Source: CAVVAL01 sp963742725
GTDB lineage: Bacteria > Actinomycetota > Actinomycetes > Mycobacteriales > Cryptosporangiaceae
DNA length: 64,000 nucleotides
Reading direction: 5' to 3'
Assembly (NCBI GenBank): GCA_963742725.1
Contig: CAVUMX010000001.1
Location: forward strand, 248,001 to 312,000
Shown: in pieces, positions 1-8,363 of the stretch
Numbering within the stretch: the first letter of the stretch is position 1
Layout: every line of letters starts with the position of its first letter
Notes under the pieces: model-generated
Seen by the model: the letters and a program-made list of their open reading frames with translations, nothing else
The model's database searches: none
Told to the model about the DNA's origin: nothing
Position numbers and translations under genes: made by a program

Positions 1-376
1 CCAGGAGCACGGGCGACACGGCACAGGCCCGGTCCACGAACGCGAGGAACCGCTCGATCGTCGCCGTGACCGGGTCGCCGCTGAGCGCCCATCCGCCGTT
101 GGCCGACCCGGTCATCGCCGACCGTGTGGCGGTGTCGAGGCAGTCCAGCAGGACCTGGAGCGGGAAGCGCGAGCCGAGTTCGTCGGCGGCCGCCGTGAAC
201 ACCTGGCAGCCCCGCCGGGCCGCCTCGGCCGACGCCGCCGCGAGCAGGGCGGTCTTGCCGATACCCGGCTCTCCCTCGACCAGCGCCGCCCCGCCGTGTC
301 CGGCGGTCAGCCTCGCCACGAGGTCGTGCAGCGACGCCCGTTCCTGCTCGCGGCCGAACAGCACGGTAGGGGTCAC
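1..376 (-). CDS. LuxR-family ATP-binding (LAL-type) regulator, N-terminal fragment
   Basis: Only about 125 N-terminal residues are present; the gene runs off the left edge. From the GTG at 376 the protein opens TPTVLFGREQERASL and has a Walker A motif, GEPGIGKTALL, from about residue 35. This is the AAA_16 opening of large LuxR-family (LAL) transcription activators, which carry a LuxR helix-turn-helix at the far C-terminus. That end is outside the window, so the LuxR part is inferred from family architecture. Upstream, between this gene and the GH27 gene, the DNA is AT-richer and has no ribosome-binding site. LAL proteins often control sugar or secondary-metabolite genes, but the target here is unknown. 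Confidence 0.8.
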   Translation of the reverse strand, partial: MTPTVLFGREQERASLHDLVARLTAGHGGAALVEGEPGIGKTALLAAASAEAARRGCQVFTAAADELGSRFPLQVLLDCLDTATRSAMTGSANGGWALSGDPVTATIERFLAFVDRACAVSPVLL

Positions 377-471
377 GCTGGTAAACCTAGTTGGTAACCC
401 AGTGTGTTGTGTGTTGTCTGAGCTGCGGGGTCCCCGCGGTGGCCCGGTGCGGCGGGCCACCGCGGGAGGCT

Positions 472-1869
472 CTACGCCGGTACGGCGCGGATCAGGCGGG
501 TCTCGCCCGGCCGGAGGGTCGCGCTGTACGAGCCGTTGATGACGCCGACGTTGCGCCCGGACCAGAGGTCGGTCACGTTCGCGCGGCCGCTGGTGATGCC
601 GACGGCCGACCAGGTGGTCGACACCGTCTGGTTGCCGCTGGTCCCCGTGTTGAACAGGGCGACGATGTAGTCGCCGTTGGACTCTCGCTTGCTCCAGACC
701 TGCTGGACGCCCCCGCCGGAGCTGTTGAAGATGCGCTTGGCGGCGACGCCGTCCTGGTTGACGGCGATCAGGCGCGGGTTCTTGAGGATCGTGAGGTCGA
801 CCGGGTCGAGCTTGGTGAGATCGCTGCCGAGCAGCAGCGGCGCGGCGGCCATCGCCCACAGCGTGTAGTGCGAACGGCGCTGGTCGGGGGTGATGCCGTC
901 GTTGGCGCCGTTGCCGATCTGGATGGAGTCCAGGTCGTTCCACCCGCCGCGGCCGGCGTGCGGCTGCCAGGCGGCCGCCGAGCCGAACCGGCTGAACACC
1001 TTGGCCCAGCTGGTCAGCGGGTACGACGGGCCGCCGCTGCCGCCACCGCCGGGCGGGCAGTAGCACTCGATGTCGCCCTGCGTGCGCCAGCTGTTGGCGT
1101 ACTGCTTGTACAGGGCCGCGCCGCTGATGTTCATGTTGTTGGACAGCGCGTAGTTGATCGGCCGGCCGCTGCTGCGGAGCGCGGCGGCCCACGCTTTGAT
1201 GTCGTCCGGGGTGTCGACGGTGACGCCGTCGATCTTGAGGTAGTCCACGCCCCACGATGCGTACTGCTTGGCCCAGGAGTTGACGAACGCCTGGGCGCCG
1301 GGCTTCGTGTAGTCGATGTAGTACATGTTCTTGCAGTTGTAGTTCTTGTGGGACCGGGTCGTGTCGGCGATGTCCCTGGCCCGGAAGCTGGTGCCCTCGA
1401 TCGGCGTGTTCTGCAGGACGGCGTTCTTCGGGATGCCGGGGGTGACGTAGAGGCCGAACTTCTGGCCGTTGGCGTGCACCCGGTCGGCCACCGGCTTGAT
1501 GCCGCCGGGGAACTTGGCCGTGTCCACCGCCCACCGGCCGAACGCGTCGACCATGAAGCCGTTGCCGTCGCACTTCTGGAAGAAGTCGTCCACGTTGACG
1601 TAGATGTAGCCGCGCTCGGTGAGGCCGCTGCTCTTCATCGCGTTCGCCTGGGCGATGATCGTCGCCGCCGTCGGGTTGCGGCGGACGAAGCTCCAGCTGC
1701 TCCACCCCATGGCCGGCGTGATCGACAACCCGTTGTCGGCCGCGACCGCGCGCGGCGGATCGGCGATGCTCACCACCCCCGCCGCCGCGACAGCCAGCCC
1801 GACAGCCACCGCGACCGACAGCAGCGAGGCCAGCAACGCCCGCGCCCGTGTTCGCCGGACTCTACGCAT
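472..1869 (-). CDS. secreted GH27 alpha-galactosidase-like glycoside hydrolase
   Basis: A secreted glycosidase of about 465 residues. The ATG at 1869 is chosen because GGAGGATCAG precedes it and the protein then starts MRRVRRTRARALL, a basic n-region followed by a hydrophobic signal peptide ending near PRAVAA. The mature part opens LSITPAMGWSSWSF, the GH27 N-terminal signature. It has NVDDFF and DYLKIDG; in this family the Asp of LKID (about residue 214) is the nucleophile. WNDLDSIQIG and a C-terminal beta-sandwich follow. GH27 enzymes release alpha-galactose, alpha-GalNAc or beta-L-arabinopyranose from glycans; the substrate cannot be read here. No carbohydrate-binding module is attached. 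A DasR-like site lies about 38 bp upstream of the start. Confidence 0.9.
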   Translation of the reverse strand: MRRVRRTRARALLASLLSVAVAVGLAVAAAGVVSIADPPRAVAADNGLSITPAMGWSSWSFVRRNPTAATIIAQANAMKSSGLTERGYIYVNVDDFFQKCDGNGFMVDAFGRWAVDTAKFPGGIKPVADRVHANGQKFGLYVTPGIPKNAVLQNTPIEGTSFRARDIADTTRSHKNYNCKNMYYIDYTKPGAQAFVNSWAKQYASWGVDYLKIDGVTVDTPDDIKAWAAALRSSGRPINYALSNNMNISGAALYKQYANSWRTQGDIECYCPPGGGGSGGPSYPLTSWAKVFSRFGSAAAWQPHAGRGGWNDLDSIQIGNGANDGITPDQRRSHYTLWAMAAAPLLLGSDLTKLDPVDLTILKNPRLIAVNQDGVAAKRIFNSSGGGVQQVWSKRESNGDYIVALFNTGTSGNQTVSTTWSAVGITSGRANVTDLWSGRNVGVINGSYSATLRPGETRLIRAVPA

Positions 1870-1906
1870 CTGATCCTCCAGGCCGTGGGGGTCGATGTAC
1901 ACGTGT

Positions 1907-1918
1907 TGGTATAGACCA
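1907..1918. promoter_or_regulatory. DasR-like (dre) operator upstream of GH27 gene
   Basis: TGGTATAGACCA is one base from the 12-bp core TGGTCTAGACCA recognised by the GntR-family GlcNAc regulator DasR in Streptomyces. It lies 38 bp upstream of the GH27 start codon. A close relative, TGGCATAGACCA, occurs at 14857-14868. DasR binding is inferred from sequence similarity only. Confidence 0.5.
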
Positions 1919-1981
1919 TTCGGCCGGCTCAGAACAAGAGTCATCGGATGAATATCGTGTACTGGTATGCCCCGTACCGAT

Positions 1982-2593
1982 TCAGGCGCCCGCCACCAGC
2001 ATCGCGCCGAGGCCGACCATCGTCACCGCGACGAGCCCGTCGAGCACGCGCCACGACGACGGCCGCGCGAACAAGCCGCTCAGCAGCCGTGCGCCGAAGC
2101 CGAGCGCGGCGAACCAGCACAGGCTCGCCAGTACGGCGCCGAACCCGAAGACCCATGCCAGCGACCCGCGACCGGCGGCGACCGATCCGACGAGTAGCAC
2201 GGTGTCGAGGTACACGTGCGGGTTGAGCCACGTCAGCATCAGGCAGGTGAGCGCGGCGCGGCGCCACGAACCGACCGGGTCGCCGTCCGCCCGCATGGCC
2301 GAGGGCCGCAACGCCCGCCGCGCGGCGAGCGCGCCGTAGCAGAGCAGGAAGCCGCCACCGACCAGGGCGACCACGCGCAGCACGGCCGGCCAGGCCTCCA
2401 CCACCGCGCCGACGCCGCCCACGCCCAGCGCGATCAGCACCGCGTCGGACACCGCGCAGATCGCCACCACGACGAGCACGGCCTCGCGCCGGATGCCCTG
2501 CCGTAACACGAACGCGTTCTGCGCGCCGATCGCGACGATCAGCGAGAGGCCGGTGCCGAACCCGGCGGCCACGGCGAGCAGGACATCTCCCAT
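1982..2593 (-). CDS. LysE/ArgO-family amino-acid exporter
   Basis: A 203-residue inner-membrane protein with about six hydrophobic segments. The N-terminal segment GLSLIVAIGAQNAFVLRQG is the LysE/ArgO signature, and the Asp of SDAVLIALGVGG and the NP of LTWLNPHVYLDTV are family landmarks. LysE and ArgO export basic amino acids (lysine, arginine) by proton-coupled antiport and protect cells against internal overload, for example after peptide uptake. The gene is divergent from a LysG/ArgP-type LysR gene at 2660, the classic exporter-regulator pair, and the 66-bp gap holds a palindrome. The start is the ATG at 2593. Exported substrate is inferred from the family. Confidence 0.9.
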   Translation of the reverse strand: MGDVLLAVAAGFGTGLSLIVAIGAQNAFVLRQGIRREAVLVVVAICAVSDAVLIALGVGGVGAVVEAWPAVLRVVALVGGGFLLCYGALAARRALRPSAMRADGDPVGSWRRAALTCLMLTWLNPHVYLDTVLLVGSVAAGRGSLAWVFGFGAVLASLCWFAALGFGARLLSGLFARPSSWRVLDGLVAVTMVGLGAMLVAGA

Positions 2594-2636
2594 GGCTCCA
2601 ACGCTAGGAGCTCGGCTTCCACCAGTACAGCTAAAG

Positions 2637-2652
2637 ATTCTTACGTAAGATT
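2637..2652. promoter_or_regulatory. palindromic operator between lysE-like and lysG/argP-like genes
   Basis: ATTCTTACGTAAGATT is a near-perfect 16-bp palindrome (core CTTACGTAAG) lying 8 bp upstream of the LysR-type start codon and 44 bp from the exporter start. This is the expected place for a LysG/ArgP binding site controlling both divergent genes. Confidence 0.55.
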
Positions 2653-2659
2653 AGAGATT

Positions 2660-3559
2660 GTGATGACAGATCTGCCTTTCGACCACGTCCGGACGCTGCT
2701 CGCCGTGGTGGACGAGGGCACCTTCGACGCCGCCGCGGCCGCCCTGCACGTGACGCCCTCGGCGGTCAGCCAGCGGGTCAAGACCCTGGAGCAACGCACC
2801 GGACGGGTGCTGCTGATGCGGACGAAACCGGTGCGGTTGACGGAGTCCGGCGAGGTCGTGGTGCGTTTTGCCCGGCAGATGGCCCGTCTGGAGCGCGACG
2901 CCCGCGCCGAACTCGGCATCAGCGAGGCCGCCGAACCCGCCCGCCTGCCGATCGCCGTGAACGCCGACTCGCTCGGCACCTGGCTCATCCGGGCGCTCAC
3001 GCGCGTCCCGCCGGAACTGCGGATCTACTTCGAACTGCACCGCGAGGACGAGGACCACACGACCGCACTTCTGCGCGAGGGCAGGGTGATGGCGGCGGTG
3101 ACGTCGTCCGCGAATCCCGTACAGGGCTGCTCGGTCCGCCACCTGGGGCACATGCGGTACCTGCCCGTGGCCAGCCCGGACTTCGTCGCCCGGTGGCTGG
3201 ACGGCCCGCTCCGGCGGACGCTCCCCGACGCGCCCGTGGTGGTCTTCGACCGCCGCGACGCCCTCCAGGACCGGTTCGCCCGGCAGCTCACGCGCGGATC
3301 CGGCGCGAGCCAGCTGCGCCACCACGTACCCGCCTCCGACGTGTTCCTCCACGCGGTCGTCGCCGGGATGGGCTGGGGCATGGTGCCGCGTGTCCACGCC
3401 GAACCGCACCTACGCGCGGGCACGCTCGTCGATCTCGCCCCGGACCGCCCGATCGACGTCCCCCTGTTCTGGCAGCAGTGGAAGCTCGACTCCCCGGCGC
3501 TGGCCGCGACGGCCGATGCCGTGGCGGCCGCCGCCGCCGGGGTGCTCGGCACGGACTGA
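2660..3559 (+). CDS. LysR-type regulator of the ArgP/LysG family
   Basis: A 299-residue LysR-family protein. The winged helix-turn-helix occupies about residues 1-65 (FDHVRTLLAVVDEGTFDAAA, then HVTPSAVSQRVKTLE). The effector domain carries the ArgP/LysG landmarks NADSLGTWLIRAL and GMGWGMVPR. ArgP and LysG bind lysine, arginine or histidine and switch on the divergent LysE/ArgO exporter. That partner is the next gene, transcribed in the opposite direction, so the functional pairing is well supported. GTG 2660 and ATG 2663 are adjacent and both possible; no strong ribosome-binding site separates them. A bidirectional terminator lies after the stop. Confidence 0.9.
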   Translation: MMTDLPFDHVRTLLAVVDEGTFDAAAAALHVTPSAVSQRVKTLEQRTGRVLLMRTKPVRLTESGEVVVRFARQMARLERDARAELGISEAAEPARLPIAVNADSLGTWLIRALTRVPPELRIYFELHREDEDHTTALLREGRVMAAVTSSANPVQGCSVRHLGHMRYLPVASPDFVARWLDGPLRRTLPDAPVVVFDRRDALQDRFARQLTRGSGASQLRHHVPASDVFLHAVVAGMGWGMVPRVHAEPHLRAGTLVDLAPDRPIDVPLFWQQWKLDSPALAATADAVAAAAAGVLGTD

Positions 3560-3592
3560 TCGCCCCACCCCGGTCAGAGGCGGGGCGATCAG
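3556..3592. terminator. bidirectional hairpin between convergent genes
   Basis: CTGATCGCCCC (3556-3566) and GGGGCGATCAG (3582-3592) form an 11-bp perfect stem with a 15-nt loop. The first arm overlaps the stop of the LysR gene, and the hairpin ends just before the stop of the convergent M4 protease gene. Confidence 0.7.
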
Positions 3593-3599
3593 CGACCGG

Positions 3600-4773
3600 T
3601 CAGAGAACCACGACTCCCGGACTGGTCGCCCAGCTCGCGAAGTCGCCGATGAACGTGTTCGTCACGCCGAACGATCCGTTGCCGTTGGAGAACGCCACCG
3701 GCAGGGTGTTCCAGCCGGCGCCGCCCGTCAGGCCGATGTCCGCACGGCCGTCACCGTTGAAGTCGCGGGCCACGACCTTCACGTTCGGGGTGGCGGCCCA
3801 GCTCGCGAAGTCGCCGATGAACGTGTTCGTCACGCCGAACGATCCGTTGCCGTTGGAGAACGCCACCGGCAGCGTGTTCCAGCCGGCGCCGCCGGTCAGG
3901 GCGACGTCCGTCCGGCCGTCGCCGTTGACGTCCCGAGCGGAGATCTTGACGTTGCCGGTGGCTGCCCAACTCGCGAAGTCGCCGATGAAGGTGTTGGTGA
4001 CCGCGAACGACCCGTTCCCGTTCGAGAACGCGACGGGCAGGGTGTTCCAGCCGGCGACACCCGTCAGCGCCAGGTCGGTACGGCCGTCGTTGTTGAAGTC
4101 GCCGACCTGGACCTTCGCGCTCGGCGTGGCCGCCCAGGACGCATAGTCCCCGATGAACGTGTTCGTCACCGCGAACGACCCGTTCCCGTTCGAGAACGCC
4201 ACTGGCAGGGTGTTCCACCCCGAGCCGCCGGTCAGCGCCACATCGGAGCGGCCGTCGCCGTTCACGTCGCCCGTCTGGATCTTGACGCCGCCGCCCGCTG
4301 CCCAGGACGCGAAGTCGCCGATGAACGTGTTCGTCACCGCGAACGACCCGTTCCCGTTCGAGAACGCGACCGGCAGCGTGTTCCAGCCGGCCACGCCGGT
4401 CAGCGCGATGTCGGAGCGACCGTCGTTGTTGAAGTCGCCGACCTGGACCTTCGCGCTCGGCGTGGCCGCCCAGGACGCGAAGTCGCCGATGAACGTGTTC
4501 GTGACGGTGAACGTGCCGTTGCCGTTCGACGTGGCCACCGGCAGGGTGTTCCATCCCGACCCACCGGTCAGCGCCACATCGGAGCGGCCGTCGCCGTTGA
4601 AGTCGCCGTTCACCACGCGCACGCCCGGCGTGGCGGCCCAGCTGGCGAAGTCGCCGACGTAGCCGTTGACCACGGAGAACGCGCCGTTGCCGTTGGACAG
4701 CGCCACCGGCAGCGTGTTCCAGCCGGAGACGCCGGTCAGCGCGACGTCGGAACGGCCGTCCTTGTTGAAGTCG
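3600..4773 (-). repeat. seven tandem 168-bp coding repeats (VCBS/FG-GAP blades)
   Basis: The 3' end of the M4 protease gene is seven consecutive units of about 168 bp (56 codons), the last slightly shorter. Units alternate between DFN(N/G)DGR and DVNGDGR openings. Most share NTFIGDFASWAA, so the DNA is nearly identical from unit to unit. This suggests recent amplification and possible copy-number variation. Confidence 0.9.
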
Positions 4774-6407
4774 CGTTCGACGGTCCGTCCGGTGCTGGTG
4801 CAGGGGGCGTCCTCGCCGGCGACGTTCACGCCGGTCCAAGCGGCCTGCACGGTCCGGTACTCCGTCGAGCACAGCCCGTAGAGGTCGGTGGCCGCGCGCA
4901 GCGTCGCCGCGCGGGAGTCGTTCGTGCCCGGGGCGACGTACGCCGTGTTGGACAGGAAGTAGAGGTCCATCGCCCGGTACCAGATCCGCTGGGCCTTGGC
5001 CCGGCCGATCCCGGTCACGGCGGAGGCGCCCGCACAGAGCGGCGCGTTGCCGTGCGGGGTGCTGCCGCTGCCCTCGGCCAGGAAGAAGTAGGCCAGGTTG
5101 CCCACGCCGGACGAGTAGTGGACGTCGATGCCGCCGATCCCGCTGTACCAGCAGTTCTTCGAGGCGCCGTCGAGCTTCGGGTCGTGCATGTAGCGCAGCG
5201 GCCTGCCGTTGCCGAAGATGTTGATCTTCTCGCCGATGAGGTAGTCGCCCGGGTCCGAGGCGTTGCCGGCGTAGAACTCCACCATCGAGCCCCAGATGTC
5301 GCTCGCCGACTCGTTGAGCCCGCCGGACTCGCCCGAGTACGTCAGCCCGCCCGGGATGATGTTCTCGGTGATGCCGTGGCCCATCTCGTGGCCGGCGACG
5401 TCCAGCGAGACCAGCGGACGGGCGTTGCCCGCGCCGTCGCCGTACGTCATCCGCGAACCGTCCCAGAACGCGTTGACGTAGGCGTTGCCGTAGTGCACCC
5501 GGCTCGGCACGCCGACGCCGTTGCCGAAGATGCCGTTGCGGCCGTGCACGTTCCGGAAGTAGTCGAACGTCTGCGCGGCGCCGTAGTGCGCGTCGACGCC
5601 GGCCGACTGCCGGTTGGACTGCGCGCCGTTGCCCCACACGTTGTCCGCGTCGAGGAACGTGGCGCACGCGCCCGAGCCCTGGTTCATGTCGCACGTGGTG
5701 CCGTTGCCGTGCGACGGGTCGACCATGCTGTACGTGCCGCCGGAGAGGGTCGTGTCGATCGTGACCGTGCCGGAGTAGATGCTGTTGCCGGTGCCGGCGA
5801 CCATGGGCCTGACGCCGGTCGTGGTCTTGCCGGTGCCGAGTGTCTTGACGGCGTCGAACGAGCGGACGACCGCTCCGGTGCGCGCGTCGGTGAGGACGTG
5901 CAGGACGCTCGGCGTCTGCCGGTTCGTCCCGCGGACGACGGTCTCCCAGACGAGCCGGCCCTGTCCGGATGTGGCGTCGACGGCGAGCGTGGGCGCGTCG
6001 ATGGATCGCACCGCACCCGCGAAACGCGCCGCGGCGGCGGACTTGGCCGCGGGCGCCGGCACCGTGGCCTTGGTCGCCAGCTTCAACGGGGAGGTCAGAC
6101 CTGTTGTCGCCCCGGCGAAGCCGCCCCCGCGCGCGTTGTGGATGACGAAGTCCCCACCTAAGACGCGGAGGCCCTTGTACGTGCGGTGGTAGCGGACGTG
6201 CGAGCGGCCGTCGGACTCCTTGACGGTCCGGTCGACGGTGTACGCGTCGTCGGACGATCCGGCGATGGCGGCCCGGTGGTCGGCGATCGAGGCGCTGGCC
6301 TGCGCTTCGGGGGTTGACGGCGGAGCGGCGGCCGCACTCGTGGGCGTGCTGGCCAGCAGGCCTGCGACCAACACCACGATTCCGCTGGCGGCGGTGCGTT
6401 TCTTCAT
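3600..6407 (-). CDS. secreted M4 (thermolysin-like) metallopeptidase with seven VCBS/FG-GAP repeats
   Basis: A secreted zinc protease of about 935 residues. The ATG at 6407 gives MKKRTAASG and a signal peptide ending ASTPTSAAAA; in-frame codons upstream do not fit a signal sequence. A FTP/PepSY-type propeptide region (to about residue 200) precedes the M4 catalytic domain. The zinc site is HEMGH (H340, E341, H344) with E366 in GGLNESASDIWG. The catalytic-side His motif is VDVHYSSGVGN. After about residue 545 come seven near-identical 56-residue repeats, each starting with a calcium-binding DxNxDGRxD loop and containing GWNTLPV and NGNG. These resemble VCBS/FG-GAP beta-propeller blades. M4 enzymes degrade extracellular protein before hydrophobic residues. 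Two palindromes lie upstream. Confidence 0.93.
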   Translation of the reverse strand: MKKRTAASGIVVLVAGLLASTPTSAAAAPPSTPEAQASASIADHRAAIAGSSDDAYTVDRTVKESDGRSHVRYHRTYKGLRVLGGDFVIHNARGGGFAGATTGLTSPLKLATKATVPAPAAKSAAAARFAGAVRSIDAPTLAVDATSGQGRLVWETVVRGTNRQTPSVLHVLTDARTGAVVRSFDAVKTLGTGKTTTGVRPMVAGTGNSIYSGTVTIDTTLSGGTYSMVDPSHGNGTTCDMNQGSGACATFLDADNVWGNGAQSNRQSAGVDAHYGAAQTFDYFRNVHGRNGIFGNGVGVPSRVHYGNAYVNAFWDGSRMTYGDGAGNARPLVSLDVAGHEMGHGITENIIPGGLTYSGESGGLNESASDIWGSMVEFYAGNASDPGDYLIGEKINIFGNGRPLRYMHDPKLDGASKNCWYSGIGGIDVHYSSGVGNLAYFFLAEGSGSTPHGNAPLCAGASAVTGIGRAKAQRIWYRAMDLYFLSNTAYVAPGTNDSRAATLRAATDLYGLCSTEYRTVQAAWTGVNVAGEDAPCTSTGRTVERDFNKDGRSDVALTGVSGWNTLPVALSNGNGAFSVVNGYVGDFASWAATPGVRVVNGDFNGDGRSDVALTGGSGWNTLPVATSNGNGTFTVTNTFIGDFASWAATPSAKVQVGDFNNDGRSDIALTGVAGWNTLPVAFSNGNGSFAVTNTFIGDFASWAAGGGVKIQTGDVNGDGRSDVALTGGSGWNTLPVAFSNGNGSFAVTNTFIGDYASWAATPSAKVQVGDFNNDGRTDLALTGVAGWNTLPVAFSNGNGSFAVTNTFIGDFASWAATGNVKISARDVNGDGRTDVALTGGAGWNTLPVAFSNGNGSFGVTNTFIGDFASWAATPNVKVVARDFNGDGRADIGLTGGAGWNTLPVAFSNGNGSFGVTNTFIGDFASWATSPGVVVL

Positions 6408-6603
6408 CGGTGACTCACTCTCACTGTGGGGAATGATCACGTGCCGTAAGCGGCACATTCCTACCAGTGATCGCGAGGGTCGGTGCCGAAGCTGTCAAGT
6501 AGTTGACAGACCACAGTGGACAATCAGAGATCCGCGTCGAATTCGCGTGCGCCGGGGCCGATTCGCGGGCATAGATCGGCTTGCGCCACGCCTGCAACTA
6601 GGG
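6408..6603. promoter_or_regulatory. upstream region of the M4 protease with two palindromes
   Basis: This non-coding stretch lies between the protease start and the DUF5999 stop. It holds CTGTCAAGTAGTTGACAG (6492-6509), an 18-bp palindrome with CTGTCAA half-sites that also contains a -35-like TTGACA on the minus strand. Nearer the start is GTGCCG-TAAG-CGGCAC (6441-6456). The first looks like an operator. The second could be a second operator or a leader hairpin. No known regulator consensus was recognised. Confidence 0.5.
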
Positions 6604-6852
6604 TCAGGCGGCGCGGAGCTGGTGCGTGGCCGGGCGGTGCGGGGCGACACAGGTGCGGTTGGGGAGGATCTCGCCGGTGTCCTCGAAGACGACGACGCCG
6701 TTGCACAGGAGGCTCCAGCCCTGCTCCGGGTGGCTCGCGACCACGCGCGCCGCGTCGTGGTCCGGCGCGTCGGAGGCCGGGCACAGCGGGAAGTGCTGGC
6801 AGCCGGTCTGGCCGGTGGAGGAACGGCGGGTGGTGAGCTGGGTGGTGGTCAT
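6604..6852 (-). CDS. small DUF5999-family protein
   Basis: An 82-residue protein with the DUF5999 hallmarks CQHFPLCPASDAPDHDAARV, VASHPEQGWSLLCNGVV, a DTGE segment and APHRP. It is conserved in actinomycetes and has no assigned function. The ATG at 6852 has a good ribosome-binding site (GGAGGCGAGAG). The two Cys near residue 20 and the Cys of SLLCNG could bind metal, but this is speculation. It is transcribed alone between the M4 protease and the DUF418 gene. The N-terminal TTTQLTTRRSSTG extension is probably flexible. Confidence 0.85.
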   Translation of the reverse strand: MTTTQLTTRRSSTGQTGCQHFPLCPASDAPDHDAARVVASHPEQGWSLLCNGVVVFEDTGEILPNRTCVAPHRPATHQLRAA

Positions 6853-7019
6853 TGCTCTCGCCTCCAGGACGTTGGGTCCTTCTACTGGTACGTCGAATCT
6901 GAGAGCCACGAATCGACACGATGCCAACAACTTTTTCGCCAGAACTTTTGCCGCTGCCGGGCCCGCCTGCGGCCGGCGCGACCGGGCCGGCGACGATGGG
7001 CCGGCGACGATGGGACAGG

Positions 7020-8279
7020 TCAGCCCGGGTCCCGCTGGACGGTGCGGGGGTAGATCAGGCGGCGCAGCAGCACCTCGGCGGGGCCGCGGAGCCCGCGCCG
7101 TTCCAGTGCATATGCGGCCACAACGGTCACCAGCCACACGCCGAGCGCGAACAGCGCCATCGTCGCGCTGCCCAGCTCGGCGCCCAGTCCGAGGCCCCAG
7201 GCGGCGAGGATCGGCGCGAAGATCACCGAGTGGGTCAGGTACGCCGACAGGGACCGTTTGCCGACGGCGGCCACCGCGACGACCGGCATGCTCTTCCGGG
7301 TGCGCGCCGACATCCGGTGCGCGACCAGCGCGACCACCGCCACGTACCCGACGCCGCCGGCCGTGCCGGTCAACCCGTGCAGCGCGGTCAGCACGCCTCC
7401 CTCGGAGATCGCCTGCGGCGGCACGTCGATGACGCCCAGATGCCCGAGCGCCTGCGGCAGCCCGCCGAGCCAGGCCACCGGGATCCCGATCGCCGCCGTC
7501 CAGCGCAGCAGCCGCAGGTACTTCGCCGGCTCCTCCAGCACCCGCCGCCGCGCGGCCCAGAACCCGAGCAGCATCTCCGGACCGACCAGCCCGCCGACAG
7601 CTCCGAAGCCGACCAGGAACACCCACGTCGTCAGGCGCCGGCCGCTGGCGTCGACCCAGCTCTCGTCGCCGGTCCCGACCACGCTGACGGTCGGATCGGT
7701 GCTCAGCGTGCCGAACGCGTCCAGGTTGCCGGCGACGAGCGCCCACAGCTCCTGCGCGTTGAGCAGGACCGCGACCGCCGTGACGATCCCGGCCCAGATC
7801 AGCAGCGTCTTCGTGCTGCGCCGCAGGAAGATCCAGCCGATGACCAGGCTCGCCGCACCGTAGAAGCCGATGATCTCGCTGCCCAGGAACAGTGCCGCGT
7901 GGGCGAACCCGATGACGAGAAGCCAGAAGCTCCGCCAGCGCAGCAGCCCGACGGCGGCCTTCGCGGATGTGCCGGCCGCCACCTGGCGCTCGTAGAGCTG
8001 CATCATCCCGTAGCCGAACAGGAACGCGAACAGCGGATAGATCCGCAGGTCCAGCATCGTGATCATCAGGAACTGGACGACCTTGTCGACGCCCGATCCG
8101 TCCACCGGATGCCAGCCCGTCGGGCCGTGCTTCGCCGCCCACAGGTGGAACCCCGTGTTCGACGCCACGATCAGCAGCAGCATCAGCCCGCGCGCGAGGT
8201 CCGGCGCCAGCACCCGTTCGCCGGCCCGGACTCCGCCGCGCGCCACCGTCTTCGCCTGAACGACCGTCTCCTCGACCAT
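7020..8279 (-). CDS. DUF418-family multi-pass membrane protein
   Basis: A 419-residue integral membrane protein with about nine to ten hydrophobic segments. LAPDLARGLMLLLIVASN opens the domain, RIYPLFAFLFGYGMMQLYER is the most conserved loop, and the C-terminal part has SAYLTHSVIF and GLRGPAEVLLRRLIYP. These features define the DUF418/YeiB family, related to acyltransferase-3-like membrane proteins but without a proven reaction. A TAGCGT hexamer lies 6 nt before the ATG at 8279 and there is no ribosome-binding site, so a leaderless transcript is likely. It is separated by 84 bp from the next gene on the same strand. Confidence 0.88.
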   Translation of the reverse strand: MVEETVVQAKTVARGGVRAGERVLAPDLARGLMLLLIVASNTGFHLWAAKHGPTGWHPVDGSGVDKVVQFLMITMLDLRIYPLFAFLFGYGMMQLYERQVAAGTSAKAAVGLLRWRSFWLLVIGFAHAALFLGSEIIGFYGAASLVIGWIFLRRSTKTLLIWAGIVTAVAVLLNAQELWALVAGNLDAFGTLSTDPTVSVVGTGDESWVDASGRRLTTWVFLVGFGAVGGLVGPEMLLGFWAARRRVLEEPAKYLRLLRWTAAIGIPVAWLGGLPQALGHLGVIDVPPQAISEGGVLTALHGLTGTAGGVGYVAVVALVAHRMSARTRKSMPVVAVAAVGKRSLSAYLTHSVIFAPILAAWGLGLGAELGSATMALFALGVWLVTVVAAYALERRGLRGPAEVLLRRLIYPRTVQRDPG

Positions 8280-8363
8280 GCGCCGACGCTATGGCCGGCG
8301 CCCACGACGGCACATCGATCATCGGGAGTGGACGAACCCGACCGAAGTCGTTCATCGGCGCGA

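Noticed and set aside
391..1914. 507-codon plus-strand frame opposite the GH27 gene
   Set aside because: Antisense shadow; composition is V/D/R-rich and matches no family, while the minus strand is a clear GH27 enzyme.
3600..4773. Regular tandem repeats considered as a CRISPR array
   Set aside because: Units are 168 bp, fully coding, without spacers; no cas genes are present.
3390..6161. Very long plus-strand frame (923 codons) opposite the M4 protease
   Set aside because: It is an antisense shadow of high-GC coding DNA. The minus strand has a signal peptide, HEMGH and Ca-binding repeats, while the plus-strand translation is Arg/Val/Gly-rich with no domain.
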